This document shows, piece by piece, positions 17,228 through 22,225 of a DNA stretch of 22,225 nucleotides; positions within the stretch are counted from its first letter, which is position 1, and each line of letters starts with the position of its first letter. The stretch comes from CAWUJK01 sp964586815. Its GTDB lineage: Bacteria > Patescibacteriota > Gracilibacteria > BD1-5 > UBA6164. The position numbers and the translations under genes were made by a program. Location: the NCBI GenBank assembly GCA_964586815.1, contig CAZPIB010000008.1, forward strand, positions 1 to 22,225. Reading direction: 5' to 3'. The notes beneath the pieces are model-generated. The model worked only from the letters and a program-made list of their open reading frames with translations, made no database searches and was not told where the DNA came from.

Positions 17228-18208
17228 ATGCATATTATTCATGAATTAATTTGAGTCCCTAAAATATCTCAAAATAGTGCAGATAAAAATACTTCAATAT
17301 TTGAAGTATGACCACTACCTAGAGGTTATGGTGTTACTCTTGGGAATTCTTTAAGAAGAGTTTTACTATCAAGTATCCCTGGAACAAAAATTACTTGAAT
17401 TAAAGTAAAATGAGTTTCACATGAATATTCAAATCTTCCAGGAGTAAAAGATAGTGTTCTTGATATAATTTTAAATTTAAAAGATTTAGTTATAGAAAAA
17501 AAACAAGAAGGAATAGAATGGGTTAAGTTAAGTAAAAATAAATCCTGAATTATAACAGCTTGAGATATTGATACTCCATCTGGAATTAATATTTTAAATA
17601 AAGACTTATATATTACGCAAATAGATAAAGATTGATTAGAGCTTAATATTGAAATTAGAATAGAAAAGAATGTTTGATATAAATCTATTGAAGATTTAAA
17701 AGAAGTAGAAGATGATATTAATGTACTACTTGTTGATGCTAATTTCTCACCTGTTTTAAATGTAAAATATGAAATAGAAAAAACAAGAAAAGGAGATATT
17801 TCAAACTTAGAAAATCTTAAAATAGAAATTTTAACTTCTTGAGTTATAACTCCTGTTGAATCTATTAAATTTTCTTCAAATATGCTAGTGTCTTATTTCT
17901 GATTATTCAATGAAGGATGACTGCAAGTTGAAGGTAAATTTATATCAGATGTAAAAGATCTTTTAGAAAAAGAAAAAAAAGAAATAAAGGTTGAGTTAGA
18001 AAAAGAAACATATACTCCAGTTGAAATTATGTGACTTTCTCCAAGAACTTTAAATGCACTTATTAATTGAAATATTCTTTCAGTAGAACAATTAACTAAA
18101 TGTACTGAAACAAAATTATGATCTATTAAATGATTTGGTAAGAAGGCAATGACTGAAATTAGAGATGCTTTAAGAGAAAGAAGTCTTGGTTTACTTGGTG
18201 ATGATTAG
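17228..18208 (+). CDS. rpoA: RNA polymerase alpha subunit
   Basis: This 326-aa protein scaffolds RNA polymerase assembly. The N-terminal dimerisation domain shows PLPRGYGVTLGNSLRRVLLS, then GVSHEYSNLPGVKDSVLDII and FSPVLNVKYEIEKTR. The C-terminal domain (about 265-322: LSPRTLNALINGNILSVEQL, then IKGFGKKAMTEIRDAL) carries the helix-hairpin-helix used for DNA and activator contact. The full CTD suggests UP-element or activator recognition is retained. It ends in TAG and is followed by rplQ after 32 nt. Confidence 0.97.
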
Positions 18209-18240
18209 ATATGAATTATTAATTATTAAAATTATTAAAA

Positions 18241-18603
18241 ATGAGACATAGAGTAAAAAAACATCTTAAGTTTAATAACAAAACTTCTGCTCATAGAGAT
18301 GCAATGAAGAGAAATTTAATTACTTCTTTTTTGTTACATAAGTCTATTAAAACTACAGAAAAAAAAGCAAAATCAATTATTGGTATGATTGATAAGCTTA
18401 TAAATGTTGTTAATTCAAAAGATGAAATGAATGCTATAAGGTTTGCAAACACAATTATTTATACTAAAGAATCCTCGAAGGAATTATTTAAAAATGTTGC
18501 ACCTAAATATAAAGGAGAGAAAACTTCTGGTTTTACAAGAATCACTCCTATTAAATATAGAGATGGTGATAATGCAAAACTTGTTATTCTAGAATTAGTT
18601 TAG
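18241..18603 (+). CDS. rplQ: 50S ribosomal protein L17
   Basis: This 120-aa protein begins MRHRVKKHLKFNNKTSAHRD and continues MKRNLITSFLLHKSIKTTEKKAK, then GFTRITPIKYRDGDNAKLVILEL, all diagnostic of L17. It closes the canonical alpha operon. It has no TGA codon, so it is one of the few genes here that a standard-code scan finds whole. It ends in TAG. Confidence 0.97.
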   Translation: MRHRVKKHLKFNNKTSAHRDAMKRNLITSFLLHKSIKTTEKKAKSIIGMIDKLINVVNSKDEMNAIRFANTIIYTKESSKELFKNVAPKYKGEKTSGFTRITPIKYRDGDNAKLVILELV

Positions 18604-18625
18604 TTTATATAAAATTATATACAAT

Positions 18626-19057
18626 ATGAAAACTATAATGCCTAAACCAATTAAAGGTAATGAAAGAAAATGGTATATTGTAGATGCAAAAGGTCAAACT
18701 TTAGGTAGACTAGCTACTAAATTAGCAGTTATTCTAAAATGAAAAACTAAAGTTGATTTTGCTCCACATGTAGATAATGGTGATTATGTCATTGTTTTAA
18801 ATGCTGATAAATTTTCTGTTACAGGTAAAAAAATGTCAGATAAAATCTATTACAGACATACTGGATACCTTGGGGGTTTAAAAAAAATTCCACTTGAGGA
18901 TATGCTTAGAAAAAAACCATTAAAAGCTTTAGAACTTGCTGTTTCTGGTATGCTTCCAAAAAATAAATTAAGAAGTCAAATGATTTCTAGATTAAAAGGA
19001 TTTACTGGAGTAGAACATACTTTTACAGCACAAAAACCAATTGAAATTAAATTATAA
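18626..19057 (+). CDS. rplM: 50S ribosomal protein L13
   Basis: This 143-aa early-assembly 23S rRNA binding protein has KWYIVDAKGQTLGRLATKLA, then DFAPHVDNGDYVIVLNADKF, YYRHTGYLGGLK and AVSGMLPKNKLRSQMISRLK. The ATG at 18626 is preferred over the in-frame ATG at 18638 because it gives the usual N-terminal length. It pairs with rpsI 14 nt downstream, the standard L13-S9 pair. Confidence 0.97.
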
Positions 19058-19071
19058 TATTAAAAATTATT

Positions 19072-19461
19072 ATGAGTAAATACACTTATTCTATTTGAAA
19101 GAGAAAAACAGCCTCAGCTCAAATAAAGCTTTTTGAAGGAAAAGGTAAAGATATGATAAATGGTAAAGAAATAAAAGAATATATTTCTAGAACTGATTTA
19201 TTTGATGTTTTGTACACTCCTTTAAAAGTCACAAAACTTAAAGAAAAGTTTTATTTTGAAGTAAAAGTTTCTGGTTCTGGTGAATCTGCTCAAGCTCAAG
19301 CAATTAGACATGGTTTAGCTAGAGCATTAGTATTAAAAGATGAATCTTTAAGACCTATTCTTAAAGAGGCTGGTTTACTTACTAGAGATGCTAGAAAAGT
19401 TGAAAGAAAAAAACCAGGATTACATAAAGCTAGAAAAGCTATGCAATGGTCAAAAAGATAA
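19072..19461 (+). CDS. rpsI: 30S ribosomal protein S9
   Basis: This 129-aa protein reaches the P-site tRNA with its C-terminal tail. It shows YSIGKRKTASAQIKLFEGKG, then VSGSGESAQAQAIRHGLARA and LTRDARKVERKKPGLHKARK, ending MQWSKR with the conserved terminal K-R. The GKRKTA glycine is TGA; the rest is readable in the standard code. Confidence 0.97.
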
Positions 19462-19486
19462 TTTTCTTTTTAACCTATTATATATT

Positions 19487-19512
19487 TTTAGTGATTTTAT
19501 AAAATTACTAAA
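19487..19512. promoter_or_regulatory. 26-nt palindrome upstream of rpsL
   Basis: Arms TTTAGTGATTTTA and TAAAATTACTAAA are complementary except for one pair that would be G-U in RNA. The palindrome ends 24 nt before the rpsL ATG, within a 75-nt gap with no other feature. It could be a leader hairpin, operator or processing site between the L13-S9 and S12-S7 pairs. Confidence 0.4.
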
Positions 19513-19536
19513 TATTAATTTATTAAAAAATTAAAA

Positions 19537-19953
19537 ATGCCTACTATTAATCAATTACTAAAGAGAAATAGGAAAACTCCATCAAAAAAGAGTAAATCAC
19601 CAGCATTGCAAGTAACTAGAAATTCTTTAAAAGGAAAACAAATTGCTATTACTGGTGGTTGTCCTCAAAAAAGAGGAGTTTGTGTAAAAGTTTATACAGC
19701 AACTCCTAAAAAACCTAATTCAGCTCTTAGAAAAGTAGCAAGAGTTAGATTGACTAACTGATATGAAGTTAATGCTTATATTGGTTGAGAAGGTCATAAT
19801 TTACAAGAACATAGTGTTGTTGCTATTAAATGAGGAAGAGTAAAAGATTTGCCAGGAGTAAGATATCATATTGTTAGATGAGTTCTTGATACTGAAGGTG
19901 TTTCTGATAGAAAACAATCTAGATCTAAATATGGTGCTAAAAAACCTAAATAA
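19537..19953 (+). CDS. rpsL: 30S ribosomal protein S12
   Basis: This 138-aa decoding-centre protein begins MPTINQLLKRNRKTPSKKSK and contains CPQKRGVCVKVYTATPKKPN (the lysines linked to streptomycin response are present), SALRKVARVRLTNGYEVNAY, then IGGEGHNLQEHSVVAIKGGR and VKDLPGVRYHIVRGVLDTEG. IGGEG replaces the more common IPGEG. At least four conserved glycines are TGA. It is followed by rpsG as usual, but fusA and tuf are absent from this position. Confidence 0.97.
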
Positions 19954-19986
19954 TCTATTTTAAAAGAAAATTTAAAAGAGTAAGTT

Positions 19987-20035
19987 TAACAATTACTGAA
20001 AAACTTTTAAATTTTTTAATATTTATTAATTGTTA
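19987..20035 (+). promoter_or_regulatory. Inverted repeat in the rpsL-rpsG gap
   Basis: TAACAATTA (19987-19995) and TAATTGTTA (20027-20035) flank a 31-nt A/T loop and end 9 nt before the rpsG start. In E. coli, S7 regulates its own synthesis by binding the S12-S7 intercistronic RNA. A similar function here is only inferred from position. Confidence 0.35.
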
Positions 20036-20044
20036 CTTTAAAAT

Positions 20045-20488
20045 ATGGAAAATATAAAAACTGAAAATTTATTAGAAAAATTTACAAATTATGTAATGCT
20101 TGATGGTAAAAAATCTTTGGCAGAAAAATTAATGAATGAAACTTTTGAAGTTATTAAATCAAAAGGCCAAAAAAAACCAAAAGAAATTTTTATGAAAGCT
20201 TTAGAAAATATTATGCCTAAAGTTGAAGTTAGACCAAAAAGAGTATGAGGTTCTATATACCAAGTACCTCAAGAGGTAAAACCTAAAAGACAACTTTTTC
20301 TTGCAGCTAAATGGTTACTTGAAATTGCTAGAAAGAAAAAAGGTGCTAACTTCCCAATTTTACTTGCTTCTGAATTGATTGATGCAGCTAATGAAACTGG
20401 TGATGCAGTAAGAAAAAAAATGGAAGTGTATAAAATGGCTGAAGCAAATAAAGCATTTGCTAGATTTGCAGTAAGAAAGAAAAGATAA
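20045..20488 (+). CDS. rpsG: 30S ribosomal protein S7
   Basis: This 147-aa primary assembly protein of the 30S head shows VMLDGKKSLAEKL, then ALENIMPKVEVRPKRVGGSI (TGA inside VGGS), YQVPQEVKPKRQLFLAAKWL and ANKAFARFAVRKKR. The N-terminus (MENIKTENLLEKFTN) is acidic and lacks the basic RRGKAPKR-like arm with the PDP-x-Y motif found in most S7. An in-frame TAA two codons upstream of the ATG rules out a longer form from this sequence. Confidence 0.95.
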
Positions 20489-20520
20489 CTTAAAAACTTT
20501 ATAAATTAATTTTTGAAAAA

Positions 20521-20793
20521 ATGGCTCATAAGAAAGCTCAATGATCTACTAGTAATGGTAGAGATTCAAATGCCAAAAGACTTGGTGTGAAATTATTTGG
20601 ATGACAAAAAGCTATTGCTGGAAATATTATTATTAGACAAAAAGGTAATAAATTTTGGCCAGCTAATGGTGTTTGACAAGGACATGATTTTACTTTATTT
20701 GCTCTTAGAGAAGGAGTAGTTACTTTTACTGAAAAATCTAAAACTAGATTTGATGGTAGAAAATATAAAGATAAGTATGTTTCAATTGTATAA
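20521..20793 (+). CDS. rpmA: 50S ribosomal protein L27
   Basis: This 90-aa protein has an N-terminal tail that reaches the peptidyl-transferase centre. It reads MAHKKAQGSTSNGRDSNAKR with a Gln where most bacteria have Gly (AGGST), then LGVKLFGGQKAIAGNIIIRQ and GHDFTLFALREGVV. Several glycines are TGA. L27 is normally encoded next to rplU (L21); here it follows S7 alone and closes the ribosomal block just before a strong terminator. Confidence 0.96.
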
Positions 20794-20804
20794 TTTTAAA
20801 TCAA

Positions 20805-20840
20805 ATTAAAAATCCCTAATCTTAATTAGGGATTTTTAAT
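20805..20840. terminator. Bidirectional terminator between rpmA and tig
   Basis: A perfect 16-bp stem (ATTAAAAATCCCTAAT, 20805-20820, and its complement 20825-20840) encloses the tetraloop CTTA, with a GGG/CCC core and A/T flanks. U-rich sequence follows on both strands, suiting the convergent rpmA and tig genes. This is the clearest terminator in the window. Confidence 0.9.
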
Positions 20841-20843
20841 TAT

Positions 20844-22151
20844 TTATTTTTTTACTTCTTCTTTATAAAAACTATCAATTATAGATTTCATTTTCATTTT
20901 TATCTTTAATTCTTCAAATGCTCTTGTTCATTCTTTATACATTTCATCAAGTCTTTTTAGTACTTCTAAATTTTGATATGCTTTTTTAATTTTTTCAACT
21001 TCTAAAATTACTTGTTTATCAGAAATTTCTGGATTTAATATTTCAACTAATTTATTTAAAATTAATTCTCCTTGTAATCTCTTAGTTGCATCAAATTGTA
21101 TATGTTTTAACTTATATGTTTCTTCATCTAATTTAAGACTTTCAAGGTAATCTTTCATTTTGATATTTTGCTTCAACATATTTTCTTTAATTTCTGTAAA
21201 CATTCTAGAGGTTTGTTCAGAAATCATTTTTTCACCAATTTCTAATTTTGAAACTTTTAATAGCTCATCAATTAATTTAAGTTCATTTTCTATATTTTGA
21301 TTAGAGGTTTTTACATCAAGAATTTCTGATTTAATAAGTTTTTTAAATCCTTCCATATCAAGTTTTTGACCTCTTAGTTGCTCAATAAATTCTCTAGTAA
21401 ATTCTGGTTTAATTGAAGCTTCAATTTTTAAAATTTTAACTTTAAATTTTATTTCAAGTTCAGCAAAATCTTTATTGTGATAATCTTTTGGAAAAGTAAT
21501 ATCAAGCTCAAATTCTTCTCAAGTTTTTTTTCAAACAATACCTTCCTCAAACCCAGAAACAAGTAATTTTGTTCCTAAAACTAAAGGATATGCTCTCATT
21601 GAGGTTGTTTCAAGTACTTTTCACTCTTTATCATGACCATCAGTATCAATAGTTACCTTATCTCACATTTTTGCTTTTTTACTAGTTTCTTCAAATTTAG
21701 TAAATTTTGTTTCAATATCAGCTATAGCATTTGATACCTCTTTAGTAGAAACAGAAACTTTTTTTCTAGTTAAGTGTATTTTTTTTATTTTTTCAATATT
21801 TATTGTAACTTCTGGCAATACTTCTATATGAATTTTTATTTTTAAAGGATTTTCTGAAATAATTTCTTTTATTTCTCCTTGAGCAACTGGTATAATTTTT
21901 GATTCAAGTAAAGCTTTTTTATATAAATCATCAATAGCAAAATTTATAGTAGTCTCACTCACTTTTGTTTCTCAAACTTTTTTTACCAAAATATTTTCAG
22001 GAATTATAGAACCTTTCCTAAAACCCTGAATTTCAGTATTATCAGAAATATATTTTAATGCCTGATTTCTATATTTAGCAACCTCCTTTACAGAAGCTTC
22101 AACAATTAACTCTATAATTGATTTTCCCAATTCTTTTTTTTCTACTTTCAT
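20844..22151 (-). CDS. tig: Trigger factor (ribosome-associated chaperone)
   Basis: This 435-aa protein is the first chaperone to meet nascent chains at the ribosome exit. It has an N-terminal ribosome-binding domain (about 1-115) with the signature GFRKGS after IQ. A PPIase (FKBP-like) domain follows with MGDKVTIDTDGHDKEGK, then LVSGFEEGIVGKKTGEEFEL and FPKDYHNKDFAELEIKFKVK. A long helical C-terminal cradle ends SFYKEEVKK. The length is normal. TGA glycines occur in KVGETK, MGDKV, KEGKV and VGKKTGEE. The stop lies 3 nt from the terminator stem shared with rpmA. The start ATG has a TTGAAA/TATACT promoter candidate upstream. Confidence 0.95.
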
Positions 22152-22182
22152 AAAAATTTTTTATAAATTATTAAACTAAAAA

Positions 22183-22210
22183 AGTATATAAAAAAAAACA
22201 ATATTTTCAA
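22183..22210 (-). promoter_or_regulatory. Promoter candidate of tig
   Basis: On the minus strand, TTGAAA (22205-22210), a 16-nt T-rich spacer and TATACT (22183-22188) lie 31 nt before the tig ATG. The hexamers are identical to those before the DUF4143 ATPase. The remaining 22211-22225 holds nothing recognisable. Confidence 0.5.
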
Positions 22211-22225
22211 ATTTTTTATATTATT

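Overview
The window comes from an ultra-small-genome bacterium that reads UGA as glycine (NCBI code 25), that is Gracilibacteria (BD1-5) or Absconditabacteria (SR1) within the Patescibacteria/CPR. This can be read directly: TGA codons fall at invariant glycines (both variable positions of a Walker A loop, the HHG motif of RNase Y, ribosomal proteins S11, S12, S4, L27) and no gene ends in TGA. The 24 genes end in TAA (21) or TAG (3: rpsD, rpoA, rplQ). The DNA is extremely A+T-rich, arginine is almost always AGA/AGG, and no start codon has a Shine-Dalgarno sequence. The window alone does not decide between the two phyla. Because of the code, an ordinary ORF scan breaks nearly every gene; the coordinates here were obtained by reading through TGA.

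Layout. (1) 104-7173, plus strand: a type IV secretion/pilus-like locus with a VirD4/TraD-type coupling ATPase, an unrecognised protein ending in 85-residue tandem repeats, and three membrane proteins of the CPR T4SS-pilin (VirB2/TrbC-like) type, two of which carry the pilin module three times. (2) 7236-9723, minus strand: rny (RNase Y), efp (EF-P) and a small one-span membrane protein, converging on the pilin operon at a terminator. rny is interrupted by an 11-N assembly gap whose length is off by one. (3) 9724-10077: a divergent intergenic region with two strong hairpins. (4) 10078-13747, plus: yvcK and pepN; pepN contains a 29-nt perfect palindrome that appears to be an in-frame insertion. 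(5) 13865-15133: an AAA/DUF4143 ATPase, probably accessory. (6) 15286-20793, plus: a long ribosomal block infA-rpmJ-rpsM-rpsK-rpsD-rpoA-rplQ-rplM-rpsI-rpsL-rpsG-rpmA, closed by a bidirectional terminator. (7) 20844-22151, minus: tig (trigger factor).

Functionally the window pairs core translation, transcription and RNA decay with a surface/secretion apparatus suited to a host-attached or predatory lifestyle. The points most worth following are the palindromic insertion in pepN, the triplicated pilin modules, the 85-aa repeat protein, a lone in-frame CGG codon near the end of the third pilin, and recurrent A/T palindromes that sit just upstream of start codons.
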